Counted from the stretch's first letter, positions 15,242-24,078 are shown. The stretch is 33,942 nt of DNA from Amycolatopsis coloradensis (GCF_001953865.1 NZ_MQUQ01000030.1:1-33942); one strand, 5' to 3'. Program-made: numbers and translations. The notes: generated by a model not told the origin, from the sequence alone.

Positions 15242-16303
15242 CTACTTGCCGGAGCCGGACTCCGGAGCGGTGTCCCCGGAACCGTTGCCGTTGCCGAACT
15301 TGCTCCACACCTTGCCCGCCGCCCCGGACACCGCCTCGCCGACGTCGCTGAACACCTTCGTCAGCGGGTCGGCCGAGCTGTTCCAGGAATCCTTGTAGGA
15401 TTTCGCGGCCGACTTCAGGTCGTCGGTCCAGGTGGAGGACGGCGCGTCGGCGTCGCGGCGCGGGTACTGGCCCGCCAGGATCGCCCGGTACTCCTCCGAA
15501 GCGGCCCACTTCTGCAGTTGCGCGGCACGCACGACGGCCAGCGGATGCGACATCGTCTCGACGTAGCGCAGCTTCAGGTAGCTGTCACGGATGTCGTCGA
15601 CCGACTCGTACTCCGCCGCCTGCTGCAGGAACGCCGGGATGTCGATCTTCGACGGGTCGATACCGCCCGCGACCAGGATCTGCGACCGCAGGGCCGCGGT
15701 CGGGTCCTGCGAGCACAGCAGTCCGGCGCGGTCGCAGGACAGTTCGGCCTTGCGGTACCACTCGCGCAGCGCGGCGATGACGACGCGGATGCCGATCGCG
15801 CTCACCGGCGTCCACGACATCGACATCTGCAGGCCGATCAGCCGGATCATGATCGTGCGGTACACCGCGTGCCCGGACAGCACATGCCCCATCTCGTGCC
15901 CGATCACGAACCGCAGCGACGCCAGGTCCATCGCCTCGACGGCCGCGGTGTTGAGCACGATGAACGGCTCGTCCATGCCGATCGTCTGCGCGTTGACCTC
16001 GGGGCTGCGGGCGACGAACAGGTTCGGCACGCGGTCGAGGTCGAGGGTCTCGGCGCATTCGTTGCGGATCCTGTCCAGTTCCGGGTACTGCTTCGGGCCC
16101 ACCCGGATCCCGGACGCGAGCGCCATGAGCCGCTCACCGCGTTCGGCGTAGAAACCGGACACCGCCTTCACGACCTGCGCGAAGCCGGGGACCGCGCGCA
16201 AAGTGGCCAGCGCGCCGCGGTCCACGGGGTGTTCGTAGGCGCGCGGGCTGATGCCCGGGAAGCGGACGGCGTTGTGCCGGGAAACCTCGATGTCGTCAGT
16301 CAA
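15242..16303 (-). CDS. M48-family zinc metalloprotease
   Basis: A 353-residue protein with the zinc site HEMGH (His136, Glu137, His140) and a third ligand probably Glu187 in KAELSCDRAG. Between them lies a hydrophobic stretch of about 30 residues (TIMIRLIGLQMS...GIRVVIAAL), as in membrane-associated M48 (HtpX-like) peptidases. The region before the site (VPNLFVARSPEVNAQTIGMDEPFIVLNT) is typical of the family. The C-terminal ~90 residues are Ser/Gly-rich and probably lie free. TTG 16303 is preferred because AGGGGG lies about 7 nt upstream and no other start is near. It follows the DUF2567-like gene by 44 bp and may be co-transcribed. A protein quality-control role is likely but not shown. Confidence 0.88.
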   Translation of the reverse strand: MTDDIEVSRHNAVRFPGISPRAYEHPVDRGALATLRAVPGFAQVVKAVSGFYAERGERLMALASGIRVGPKQYPELDRIRNECAETLDLDRVPNLFVARSPEVNAQTIGMDEPFIVLNTAAVEAMDLASLRFVIGHEMGHVLSGHAVYRTIMIRLIGLQMSMSWTPVSAIGIRVVIAALREWYRKAELSCDRAGLLCSQDPTAALRSQILVAGGIDPSKIDIPAFLQQAAEYESVDDIRDSYLKLRYVETMSHPLAVVRAAQLQKWAASEEYRAILAGQYPRRDADAPSSTWTDDLKSAAKSYKDSWNSSADPLTKVFSDVGEAVSGAAGKVWSKFGNGNGSGDTAPESGSGK

Positions 16304-16347
16304 GAAAAGCCCCCTAGAGAAGTCCCAGCCCACCCTAGAGGAAACGC

Positions 16348-16953
16348 TCAGCCGAGGCGGCGACCCAGGTCTTCCCTGCCGTTCCACGCGGTGAGCAGCG
16401 TGTAGGCCAGCGTGGTCATCAACGGCGCGGCGAGCATGATCCAGACCGACTCGATCTGCGGCGCCTTCGCGATGACGTCACCGACGGCGGGCGCGGCGCC
16501 GATCTCGTAGCGGCCGTTGGCGAACGCGACCCCCATCGACGTGCCAAGCCAGCCGGCCAGGGTGGCGCCGCCGGTCGCGGCGATCAGCACGACCGGGCCG
16601 CGGCGCTCCCGTAGCATCCAGGTCACGACGCCGATCAGCAGCCCGGCGCCGAGCGCGAGGAATCCGTAGACGGCGAGGTCGTCGAAGCGGTGCCAGCTCT
16701 CCAGTTCCAGCGGCGCGAGACCGCCGCGGTCGTTGATCACCCGCATACGCTGCGGCGGCGCGAGCCGCGCCCAAAGCCAGGCCAGCGGGAAACCGAGCAG
16801 CCCGGCCGTGGACAGCACGCTGATCGCCGGGAGCAGGTCGGCCTTGATCACGACCTTCGGATGGGGGCGGCGCGGCTTCGGCAGCACGGGCACCGACCAG
16901 GGGTCGGGCACGCTGGAAGACAGGTGTGCCGGTTTGCCCGACGACTCGCCCAA
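16348..16953 (-). CDS. DUF2567-like membrane protein
   Basis: About 201 residues with a Pro-rich cytoplasmic N-terminus (VPDPWSVPVLPKPRRP) and four hydrophobic segments: LLPAISVLSTAGLLGFPLAW, LAVYGFLALGAGLLIGVV, VVLIAATGGATLAGWLG and IMLAAPLMTTLAYTLLTAW. A loop WARLAPPQRMRVINDRGGLAPLE between the first two is characteristic of the family. It resembles the actinobacterial DUF2567 proteins, whose function is unknown. TTG 16953 is preferred, with GGAGGGG 6 nt upstream; GTG 16971 is also possible. It lies upstream of the M48 protease on the same strand. Confidence 0.72.
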   Translation of the reverse strand: MGESSGKPAHLSSSVPDPWSVPVLPKPRRPHPKVVIKADLLPAISVLSTAGLLGFPLAWLWARLAPPQRMRVINDRGGLAPLELESWHRFDDLAVYGFLALGAGLLIGVVTWMLRERRGPVVLIAATGGATLAGWLGTSMGVAFANGRYEIGAAPAVGDVIAKAPQIESVWIMLAAPLMTTLAYTLLTAWNGREDLGRRLG

Positions 16954-17047
16954 CCCGGACCCCTCCCTCACGCAGCTTGTGCAGAGCGTAACCAATGACG
17001 CCCCCAGCGCACGCAACCCCGGCACCGAGTCGCGCCCCCTGCTGCGA

Positions 17048-17101
17048 TTCGTCCTCTAGTTGCGGTGGATGCACGCGCAACTACCGCAACTAGAGGACGA
17101 A
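17048..17101. repeat. 19-bp perfect palindrome downstream of bsaP
   Basis: TTCGTCCTCTAGTTGCGGT (17048-17066) pairs perfectly with 17083-17101 across a 16-nt loop. It begins 11 bp after the bsaP stop and probably ends the bioDB-bsaP transcript. The loop carries a further copy of the core (CGCAACT), allowing a shifted alternative stem with the left arm. No AT-rich tail follows. Confidence 0.75.
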
Positions 17102-17112
17102 ACGCGGGCGCG

Positions 17113-17316
17113 TCAGCCGGAGAGAGCGCTGTGGCGGCTGCACCGGGCCGTCCAGCCGACCGGGGTGATCTGGACGACCATCCGCCGCGCGCAGTACGTG
17201 CAGTAGCGCGGCGGCTCGAGTGCCGTTCTCGGGTTGTGGCAAGCGGGATGTTCCGCGCCACCGTCGGACGACTGTCCACAGTGGACGCAGAACGCCGGTT
17301 GGTCAGAGGACGTCAC
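17113..17316 (-). CDS. bsaP: Biotin synthase auxiliary protein
   Basis: A 67-residue Cys-rich protein: CVHC (Cys10, Cys13), HPAC (Cys26), RYCTYC (Cys39, Cys42) and ARCSRH (Cys59, His62), with the signature PPRYCTYCARRMVVQITPVGW. This matches the BsaP proteins encoded beside actinobacterial bioB, reported to be needed for repeated turnover of the cognate biotin synthase, probably through iron-sulfur chemistry. The GTG start lies inside the 3' end of bioB (14-bp overlap), so translation should be coupled to it. It lacks a signal peptide. The assignment comes from motif and position. Confidence 0.88.
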   Translation of the reverse strand: MTSSDQPAFCVHCGQSSDGGAEHPACHNPRTALEPPRYCTYCARRMVVQITPVGWTARCSRHSALSG

Positions 17317-18319
17317 TGATCGCCTTCACCGGCATCTTCAGCTCGTCGAGCATCTCCAGGTCGGCGGTGGCCGGGCGGCCGAGGTTGGTCAGGTAGTTGC
17401 CGACGATGATCGCGTTGATGCCGCCGAGCATGCCCTGTTTGGTGCCCAGGTCGCCGAAGGTCAGTTCACGACCGCCGGAGAAGCGGAGCAGCGGACGGGG
17501 CATCGCCAGCCGGAACGCGGCCACGGTGCGCAGCGCGTCCTTGCCTTCGACGACCTCGTATCCCTCGTACGGCGTGCCCGGCTGCGGGATGAGGAAGTTC
17601 ATCGTGCACTCGTCCGGGTTCAGCTCGGCCAGCTGCGCGGCGAACTCGGCACGCTGCTCGATGCTCTCCCCCATGCCGATGATGCCGCCGCAGCACACCT
17701 CCATGCCCGCCTCGCGGATCATGCGCAGGGTCTCCCAACGCTCTTCCCACGTGTGCGTGGTGACGACGTTCGCGAAATGCGAGCGCGCGGTCTCCAGGTT
17801 GTGGTTGTAGCGGTGCACGCCCATCTCGACGAGCTCGTCGACCTGGTCCTGGGTGAGCATGCCGAGCGAGCAGGCGATCTGGATGTCGTTGCCGTCCTCG
17901 CGGATGGCCTTGATCCCCTCACGGACCTGCGAGAGCAGCCGCTTGTCGGGACCGCGGACGGCGGCGACGATGCAGAACTCGGTCGCGCCGGTCTCGGCGG
18001 TCTGGCGCGCGGCCTTGACCAGGCCGGGGATGTCCAGCCACGCCGAACGCACCGGCGTCGGGAACCGGCCGGACTGCGAGCAGAAGTGGCAGTCCTCGGG
18101 GCAGCCGCCGGTCTTGAGGCTGATGATGCCCTCGACCTCGACCTCGGGGCCGCACCAGCGCATCCGGACCTCGTGGGCCAGCGCCAGGAGGTCGGTCAGG
18201 TGGTCGTCGTCGAGCCGCAGGACGTCGAGGATCTGCTCCTCGCCGAGCCCGACGCCACGCTCGAGCACCTGGTCACGCGCCACGGCGAGGATGTCGACGG
18301 TCTCCGGGGCTGTGGTCAC
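17303..18319 (-). CDS. bioB: Biotin synthase
   Basis: A radical SAM enzyme inserting sulfur into dethiobiotin. The radical SAM cluster motif is CPEDCHFC (Cys73, Cys77, Cys80). The second cluster would use Cys in TEFCIVAA, Cys in QIACSLG and CCGGIIGMGE, plus the Arg in LLRFSGGRELTFG. YNHNLETA and NFLIPQPGTP, both family signatures, are present. Length 338 is normal. The GTG start is preceded by AGGAG at 8 nt. It follows bioD by 84 bp on the same strand and overlaps bsaP. Confidence 0.97.
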   Translation of the reverse strand: MTTAPETVDILAVARDQVLERGVGLGEEQILDVLRLDDDHLTDLLALAHEVRMRWCGPEVEVEGIISLKTGGCPEDCHFCSQSGRFPTPVRSAWLDIPGLVKAARQTAETGATEFCIVAAVRGPDKRLLSQVREGIKAIREDGNDIQIACSLGMLTQDQVDELVEMGVHRYNHNLETARSHFANVVTTHTWEERWETLRMIREAGMEVCCGGIIGMGESIEQRAEFAAQLAELNPDECTMNFLIPQPGTPYEGYEVVEGKDALRTVAAFRLAMPRPLLRFSGGRELTFGDLGTKQGMLGGINAIIVGNYLTNLGRPATADLEMLDELKMPVKAISDVL

Positions 18320-18403
18320 GGGGCGGCTCCTGTTCGGGGTGGGGCATCAAAGCAAAGGCACATCATCGTGCACGACGGGACCGCTCGGCCACAGCGACGC
18401 AGA

Positions 18404-19126
18404 TCACTTCTGGGCCGACGCGCGGCCGACGAAGCATTCCGGGTCGAACTCCCCGCCGAACCAAGGCGAGAGACCCGCCCTGGCCAGCGCGGCGAACTCC
18501 TCCGGTTCGGCGGTGCCCAGCCCGGCGGGCAGGACGCCCAGCAGCGGGGCACCGGCGGCGACCGGCAGGTCCTGAAGATTCGAGACCGCCGCGAGGTCCG
18601 GGTCCTCCGGCCACGAGCCGATGATCACCCCGGCCACGGTGAGCCCTCGTCTGGTCGCGACCTCGGCGGTCAGCGCGGTCGCGTTGAGCGTGCCCAGCCC
18701 CGCCTCGGCCACGACGATCACCAGCGCGCCCAGTGACCACGCGACGTCGGCCAGCGTGGCCCCGTCGGCGTCGAACCGGACGAGCAGGCCGCCCGCGCCT
18801 TCGATCAGCGTGAGGTCGTGTTCGCCGTCGAGGTCGCTCGCCGAAGCGGCGATCTCACTCGGGGAAAGCACCGGCAGCCCGGAAAGCCGGGAGGCCGCCT
18901 CCGGCGACAGCGGATCCGGGTATCGCCGCAGTTCACGAGTGGTGACCGGACCGGCGAGCCGTCGGACGTCGGCGAGGTCGCCGGGCTCGTCCGGCCCCAC
19001 TCCGGTCTGCGCCGGTTTCAGCACGGCGACGCGTTGGCCCCGCCCGGCGGCCAGCGCGGCGATGGCGGCGGTGGTGATCGTCTTGCCGACACCGGTTCCG
19101 GTGCCGGTTATGACCAGCATGCTCAC
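18404..19126 (-). CDS. bioD: Dethiobiotin synthetase
   Basis: ATP-dependent carboxylation of 7,8-diaminopelargonate with CO2 to dethiobiotin. The P-loop TGTGTGVGKT holds Lys15, followed by LKPAQTG, the DAPA-binding region, and IEGAGGLLVRFD in the middle. About 240 residues, typical. GTG 19126 (or ATG 19120 two codons later) is chosen because TAGATT lies 8 nt upstream and there is no ribosome binding site, which suggests a leaderless mRNA. The gene is therefore probably transcribed on its own, with bioB and bsaP downstream, rather than only from a promoter before bioA. Confidence 0.96.
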   Translation of the reverse strand: MSMLVITGTGTGVGKTITTAAIAALAAGRGQRVAVLKPAQTGVGPDEPGDLADVRRLAGPVTTRELRRYPDPLSPEAASRLSGLPVLSPSEIAASASDLDGEHDLTLIEGAGGLLVRFDADGATLADVAWSLGALVIVVAEAGLGTLNATALTAEVATRRGLTVAGVIIGSWPEDPDLAAVSNLQDLPVAAGAPLLGVLPAGLGTAEPEEFAALARAGLSPWFGGEFDPECFVGRASAQK

Positions 19127-19134
19127 GTGGGTTG

Positions 19135-19140
19135 AATCTA
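19135..19140 (-). promoter_or_regulatory. -10 hexamer TAGATT, bioD
   Basis: TAGATT on the minus strand ends 8 nt before the GTG start of bioD. The bases between (CAACCCAC) contain no ribosome binding site, which supports leaderless expression. No -35 consensus was found. Confidence 0.5.
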
Positions 19141-19261
19141 GTGGGCAGGGCGCGGCCTCTCCGTTGAGGGTGGTGGCTGGGCGGGGTCTGGGCTGAATCC
19201 TCCCCGCAGGCGATCGGCGCGCCCAGCTCTTCAATCCATGGCACGCGGGGTAAGGCCTTCT

Positions 19262-21451
19262 TCAGCCCCCGAACGCCGTCACGGCACCGACGGGGGTGAA
19301 AGCCGGGCTGCCGTCATCGGTCAGGTAGACCTGGGCCGCCCCGACATCGAAGTACATCGCGGTCAAGTGCAGTTCCCCGCGTGCCTCCGCCTCGGCGATC
19401 AGCGGGTAGTGCCGCAGGTGGTCCAGCTGCTGCAACACGTTCTGCAACGCCAGCCGGTCGACTTCGGTCTCCGGGCGTTCGCCGTCGAGGGTCACCGGAA
19501 CCTTGCGCTTGGCGCTCGGCTCGGCGTGCCGCAGCCAGGAGGTCAGCATCGGCGTGCCGTCGGGAGCGCCGGTCGCCAGCGCCTGCATCGCGCCGCAGCC
19601 GGAATGCCCGCAGACCACGATCTCGCGCACCTTCAGCACGCCGACGGCGAACTCGACGGTGGCGCCCATCGACGGGTCGGCCTGCCGGGCGGGCACCAGG
19701 TTCCCGATGTTGCGGACGGTGAACAGGTCGCCGGGACCACTGGTGGTGATCATGTTCGGCACGATCCGCGCGTCACCGCAGGTGATGAACAGGGTGTGCG
19801 GCGATTGGCCGCCCGCCAGCTTGCTGAGCGCGGGCTGCATCAGCGCGGCCGTGCGCCGCTGGAACTCCGTCGCCCCGCGCAGTGTCGGCCCGCCGCGCTG
19901 GCCGGGCACCACGACGTCCTTGGCCTGCCAGTCGGACCACGGCGCGAGGAACCTCGGCACCGAACGCACCGCGTCCGTCCTGGTCAGGGTGGGATCGCCG
20001 GATTTGCCGTTGGCGAACCACGGATGCCCGACCTCGTCGACGATCACCTCGCCGCCGGAGCGCTCGTGCCCCTGCTGCCAGTTCGAAAGACTCTCGAAGG
20101 CGGCGTGGTCGAGGTAGTCGACCACCAGCTCCAGGGTCACTTTCGCGCCATCGGGCACGGTCGCGAGCACCCGACTGAGCCTCGGTACCGAAAGGAACGT
20201 CAGGACGCCTTCGACCACGACGCGCCATTCGTCACCGTCGCGTTCGGCGTGGATGCCGGACCACACGGTGCGGCGCAGCATCAGCAGCACCGACAGCGCG
20301 ATGCCGAGCAGGACGCCCGTGAGCAGGTCGAAGACGACGACACCGGCGAGCGTCAGCAGGTACAGCCCCAGGTCACCGTGTTTGAGGACCTGCTTCATGT
20401 GGCCGGGGTTCACCAGCTTCGCGCCGACGTGGACGAGCAGGCCTGCCAGCGCCGCGAGCGGGATGTTCTGGATCAGCCCGGCGAACGCCGCGACGAACAC
20501 CAGGATCCAGACGCCGTGCAGGATCGCGGACGTGCGGGTGCGGGCGCCCGCGGCGACGTTGGTCGAGCTGCGGACGATCACGCCGGTGACCGGGAGGCCG
20601 CCCAGCGCGCCGGAGGTCAGGTTCGCGGCGCCCTGGCCGATCAGTTCGCGGTCGAGGTTCGACCGCGGCCCGGTGTGCATCTTGTCGACCGCGACGGCCG
20701 ACAGCAGGCTTTCCACGCTGGCGATCAGGGCGATGGTGACGACCGCGACGGCGAACGCGCCCCAGCCGCCGTCCGGGAATTCGGGTGCGAAACGGATGGA
20801 AAGCAGGTCGCCGGGCAGTTCGACGCGGGGCAGGGTCATCCCGGTGGTCACGGACAGCACGGTCACCAGCGCGATGGCGGCCAGCGGACCCGGGATCTTG
20901 CGGACGGACTCGGGCAGGCGCGGCCACAGCAGCAGGATGCCGATGGTGAGCACGCCGATCAGCGCGGCGGTGTCGTGGTGGCCGACGATCTGTGCCGGCA
21001 ATTCGGCGATGTTCTTGAGCGCGGAGCTCTGCGCCGATCCGCCGAGCACGACGTGCAACTGGCCGAGGACGATGGTGACGCCGATACCGGCGAGCATGCC
21101 GTGGACGATGGCCGGCGAGATCGCGAGCGCCGCGCGGGCGATCCGGCTCAGCCCGAGCAGGATCTGGAGCGCCCCCGCGGCGACGGTGATCGCGCAGGTC
21201 GTCTTCCAGCCGAAGGTCGCGATCGTTTCGGCCATGATCACCGTCAGGCCGGCGGCCGGGCCACTGACCTGAAGCGGGGAGCCGCCGAGCGACCCGGCGA
21301 CCACACCTCCGATCACGGCCGCGATCAGCCCCGCGACGATCGGCGCCCCTGACGCGAGAGCGATCCCGAGTGACAGCGGGACGGCGACGAGGAACACCAC
21401 CAGCGAGGCGGGCAGGTCGTGACGAAGCACGGCACGGAGTTGGGGTCTCAT
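19262..21451 (-). CDS. SulP-family anion transporter fused to beta-carbonic anhydrase (copy 1)
   Basis: A 729-residue fusion. The first ~400 residues form a SulP transporter (HDLPASLVVFLVAVPLSLGIA, LQVSGPAAGLTVI, AISPAIVHGMLAGIG, SVESLLSAVAVDKM) with about 12 membrane segments. A degenerate STAS-like segment follows (VTLELVVDYLDHAAFESLSNW). The C-terminal ~200 residues are a beta-carbonic anhydrase with zinc ligands Cys558, His616 and Cys619 and the Asp-Arg dyad in CGDAR. Such fusions are thought to move bicarbonate. ATG 21451 is preferred because a 20-bp palindrome lies 1 bp upstream, but in-frame GTG codons at 21490 and 21487 after AGG cannot be excluded. It lies between copy 2 and bioD. 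Confidence 0.88.
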   Translation of the reverse strand: MRPQLRAVLRHDLPASLVVFLVAVPLSLGIALASGAPIVAGLIAAVIGGVVAGSLGGSPLQVSGPAAGLTVIMAETIATFGWKTTCAITVAAGALQILLGLSRIARAALAISPAIVHGMLAGIGVTIVLGQLHVVLGGSAQSSALKNIAELPAQIVGHHDTAALIGVLTIGILLLWPRLPESVRKIPGPLAAIALVTVLSVTTGMTLPRVELPGDLLSIRFAPEFPDGGWGAFAVAVVTIALIASVESLLSAVAVDKMHTGPRSNLDRELIGQGAANLTSGALGGLPVTGVIVRSSTNVAAGARTRTSAILHGVWILVFVAAFAGLIQNIPLAALAGLLVHVGAKLVNPGHMKQVLKHGDLGLYLLTLAGVVVFDLLTGVLLGIALSVLLMLRRTVWSGIHAERDGDEWRVVVEGVLTFLSVPRLSRVLATVPDGAKVTLELVVDYLDHAAFESLSNWQQGHERSGGEVIVDEVGHPWFANGKSGDPTLTRTDAVRSVPRFLAPWSDWQAKDVVVPGQRGGPTLRGATEFQRRTAALMQPALSKLAGGQSPHTLFITCGDARIVPNMITTSGPGDLFTVRNIGNLVPARQADPSMGATVEFAVGVLKVREIVVCGHSGCGAMQALATGAPDGTPMLTSWLRHAEPSAKRKVPVTLDGERPETEVDRLALQNVLQQLDHLRHYPLIAEAEARGELHLTAMYFDVGAAQVYLTDDGSPAFTPVGAVTAFGG

Positions 21452-21452
21452 G

Positions 21453-21472
21453 ATCACCAGGAAACTGGTGAT
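21453..21472. promoter_or_regulatory. 20-bp palindrome at the start of SulP-CA copy 1
   Basis: ATCACCAG-GAAA-CTGGTGAT is a perfect 8-bp inverted repeat one base from the ATG at 21451. If that ATG is the start, this is a candidate operator or start-proximal hairpin; if translation begins at GTG 21490 it lies within the coding sequence. Confidence 0.45.
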
Positions 21473-21677
21473 TTGTCCGATATGCACCACCTGATCGAGT
21501 GAATATCACCCGTCTGTCGGGTGGCGTAGCCCACTTTCGCCTTCTTTCGTTTGCCTGGAGATGTCCCACGCGTTGCGAAAAGCCTTGCGGGCTCCCAAAT
21601 ACTGAGAGCTGAAGGACTTTCACGAAACCGTGGTGTGGTGCTCCGTGACGCTCCCCGCGGCCCGGTACCGCTCGGGC

Positions 21678-23936
21678 TCAGGACTTCACCGGTGAAGTGG
21701 CCGAAGTGAATGACCGGTGCGTCGCGTCGAGCAGGTACACGTTCGCCTTCCCGACGTCGAAGTACATGCCGGTGAGCCGGAGTTCGCCCCGCGCCAGCGC
21801 GGCGTCGACGACCGGGTACGAGCACAGGTTTTCCAGTTGCTGCACCACGTTGTGCAGGGCGAGCTGATCGGCCTCACGGCCGGGACGGGCACCGTCGAGC
21901 AGGACCGGTCCCTCGGTTTCCCTGCGCCGCAACGTTTCCTCGCCGTGGCGTAGCCAGCCACCGAGGCGCGCGAGCCCGGTGGGCGCGTCCCCGAGCAGCG
22001 CTTTCATCGCGCCACAGCCGGAATGCCCGCACACCACCACTTCCCGTACCCGCAGGATACCGACGGCGTACTCGATCGCCGCCCCCACGGAGAAATCCGC
22101 TTCGACACTGGCGTGCGGGACGAGGTTCCCGATGTTCCGCACCGTGAAAAGGTCCCCCGGCCCGCTGGTGGTGATCAGGTTCGGCACGATCCGCGCGTCG
22201 CCACAGGTGACGAACAGCGTATGCGGCTGCTGCCCGTTCGCCAGCCCGTCCCATGTCCGCCTCAGCAACGGCGCGGTCCGCCGCTGGAACTCCGAAGCAC
22301 CGCGGCACAACGGAACGCTGCCGCCGCGCTGGCTCGGCAGTTCGAGATGCTCCGCCTGCCATTCCGACCACGGCGCGAGCCAGCGCGGCACCACCCGGGA
22401 CGCGACACCGCGCCGCACGGTCGGGACGCCCGCCTTGCCGCGTTCGAACCACGGATGCCCGATCTCGTCGACGGCCACCACTCCCCCCGCCCGCTCGTAC
22501 GCGCGCTGCCAGCCTCGAAGGCAATCGAAAGCGGCGTGGTCGAGGTAGTCGACGAAGAGTTCCAGCGTCACTTCCGACTGTTCGGGGACTTCGGCCAGGA
22601 CGGTGGTGAGCCTTGGCACGGAAAGGAAAGTGAGTGCACCTTCGATGACGACGCGGGTCCGCGCGCCGTCCGGTTCGACGTGGATGCCGGAGAACAGCAT
22701 CCGGCGCACCATGAGCAGGAGGGCCACCGCGATCCCCGCGGCGACCCCGGTGAGCAGGTTGACGGCGACCGCGCCCACCAGTGTCGCGAGGTAGACCGGC
22801 AGGTCGCCGTGGCGGCGGACTTCGCGGAGACTGGTGACGTTGACCAGTTTGGCGCCGACGTAGACGAGGAGCCCGGCGAGGGCGGCGAGCGGGATCAGCC
22901 GCAGCGCGCCTGCCAGGAACAGGCAGCAGCCGAGAATCCAGACGCTGTGCAGGATCGCCGACATCCGGGTACGGGCGCCCGCTTCGAAGTTGGTCATGGT
23001 GCGGACGACGACGCCGGTGACCGGGAAGCCGCCGAGCGACCCGGCGGCGACGTTCGCCAGGCCCTGGCCGACCAGTTCGCGATTGAGGTCGGCGCGGGGC
23101 CCGTCGCGCAGTTTGTCGACGGCGAGGGTGGAAAGCAGGCTTTCCAGGCTGGTAATGAGCGCGATGGTGAGTACGGCCGCGGTGATCGCGGCCCAGGACC
23201 CGGACGGCGCCTCGGGGACGAAACCCAGCCCTGGCAGGCCGTTCGGGAGGTCGACGCGCGGCAGGTGCATCCCCGCCGCGACGGAAAGCGCGGTGGCCAG
23301 CACGACGGCGGCCAGCGGACCGGGGATTCGGCGCATTGAACGCGGCATCCGGGTCCACGCCAGCAGAACGCCGACGGTGACCACACCGACCAACGCGGCC
23401 TGGTCATGGTGACCGACGATCTGGCCCGGCAGCGCGAGGATGTTCGCGATCGCGGAACCCTGCGCCGCTCCGCCGAGCACGACGTGCAGCTGGCCGAGGA
23501 TGATGATCAGGCCGATCCCGGCGAGCAGGCCGTGCACGATCGCCGGAGAGATCGCCAGCGCGGCCCTGGCGAGGCGGCTGACGCCGAAGAGGATCTGGAC
23601 CACGCCCGACGCGACGGTGATGGCGCAGGTGGCGGCCCAGCCGAAGGTGGCGATGGTCTCCGCGAGGACGACGGTCAGCGCGGCGGACGGGCCGCTGACC
23701 TGAAGGGCGGAACCGCCGAAGAGGCTCGCGACGAATCCGCCGACGACGGCGGAGACGAGTCCGGCGAGCAAGGGGGCTCCGGCGGCGTGCGCGACGCCGA
23801 GGGAAAGAGGGACGGCCACGAGGAAGACGACGACCGAAGCCGGGATGTCGTGGCGGAGGTTCTTGAGGAGGGTCGATGCGGGGTTTCGGCGGCCCGGAGG
23901 CCCGGTGTCGTGCTCGTCACCAACGATGTCGATCAT
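21678..23936 (-). CDS. SulP-family anion transporter fused to beta-carbonic anhydrase (copy 2)
   Basis: A 752-residue paralogue of the next downstream gene, with the same order: SulP domain (HDIPASVVVFLVAVPLSLGVA, ALQVSGPSAALTVVL, AISPAIVHGLLAGIG, SLESLLSTLAVDKL), a reduced STAS-like segment (VTLELFVDYLDHAAFDCL) and a beta-carbonic anhydrase. Zinc ligands Cys578, His638 and Cys641 and the CGDAR dyad are intact. The N-terminus (MIDIVGDEHDTGPPGRRNP) is longer and unlike copy 1. The two proteins are clearly a tandem duplication that has diverged, since many substitutions are spread over the length. ATG 23936 has no ribosome binding site. Substrate (bicarbonate or sulfate) is inferred, and the fused anhydrase favours bicarbonate. 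Confidence 0.88.
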   Translation of the reverse strand: MIDIVGDEHDTGPPGRRNPASTLLKNLRHDIPASVVVFLVAVPLSLGVAHAAGAPLLAGLVSAVVGGFVASLFGGSALQVSGPSAALTVVLAETIATFGWAATCAITVASGVVQILFGVSRLARAALAISPAIVHGLLAGIGLIIILGQLHVVLGGAAQGSAIANILALPGQIVGHHDQAALVGVVTVGVLLAWTRMPRSMRRIPGPLAAVVLATALSVAAGMHLPRVDLPNGLPGLGFVPEAPSGSWAAITAAVLTIALITSLESLLSTLAVDKLRDGPRADLNRELVGQGLANVAAGSLGGFPVTGVVVRTMTNFEAGARTRMSAILHSVWILGCCLFLAGALRLIPLAALAGLLVYVGAKLVNVTSLREVRRHGDLPVYLATLVGAVAVNLLTGVAAGIAVALLLMVRRMLFSGIHVEPDGARTRVVIEGALTFLSVPRLTTVLAEVPEQSEVTLELFVDYLDHAAFDCLRGWQRAYERAGGVVAVDEIGHPWFERGKAGVPTVRRGVASRVVPRWLAPWSEWQAEHLELPSQRGGSVPLCRGASEFQRRTAPLLRRTWDGLANGQQPHTLFVTCGDARIVPNLITTSGPGDLFTVRNIGNLVPHASVEADFSVGAAIEYAVGILRVREVVVCGHSGCGAMKALLGDAPTGLARLGGWLRHGEETLRRRETEGPVLLDGARPGREADQLALHNVVQQLENLCSYPVVDAALARGELRLTGMYFDVGKANVYLLDATHRSFTSATSPVKS

Positions 23937-24008
23937 GGGGGCAGGAAACCGGATCGGCGCGCAAAAGTCCGCTACGCAAAGGTTTCTCAGGTTTGCTTGT
24001 GCACCAGG

Positions 24009-24038
24009 GAACTAGGACATACCGCACTTTTACGACAA
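24009..24038 (-). promoter_or_regulatory. Candidate promoter of SulP-CA copy 2
   Basis: On the minus strand TTGTCG (24038-24033), an 18-nt spacer and TAGTTC (24014-24009) give a plausible promoter, about 66 nt before the ATG at 23936. It would make the SulP-CA genes independent of bioA. Confidence 0.4.
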
Positions 24039-24078
24039 AACCGTCGGCCGGCCTCTCGATCGGACTCGCCCGTTCGCC

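Noticed and set aside
19238..21352. 704-codon plus-strand frame opposite SulP-CA copy 1
   Set aside because: Antisense shadow of an intact transporter gene; product is Asp/Arg/Gln-rich without domains.
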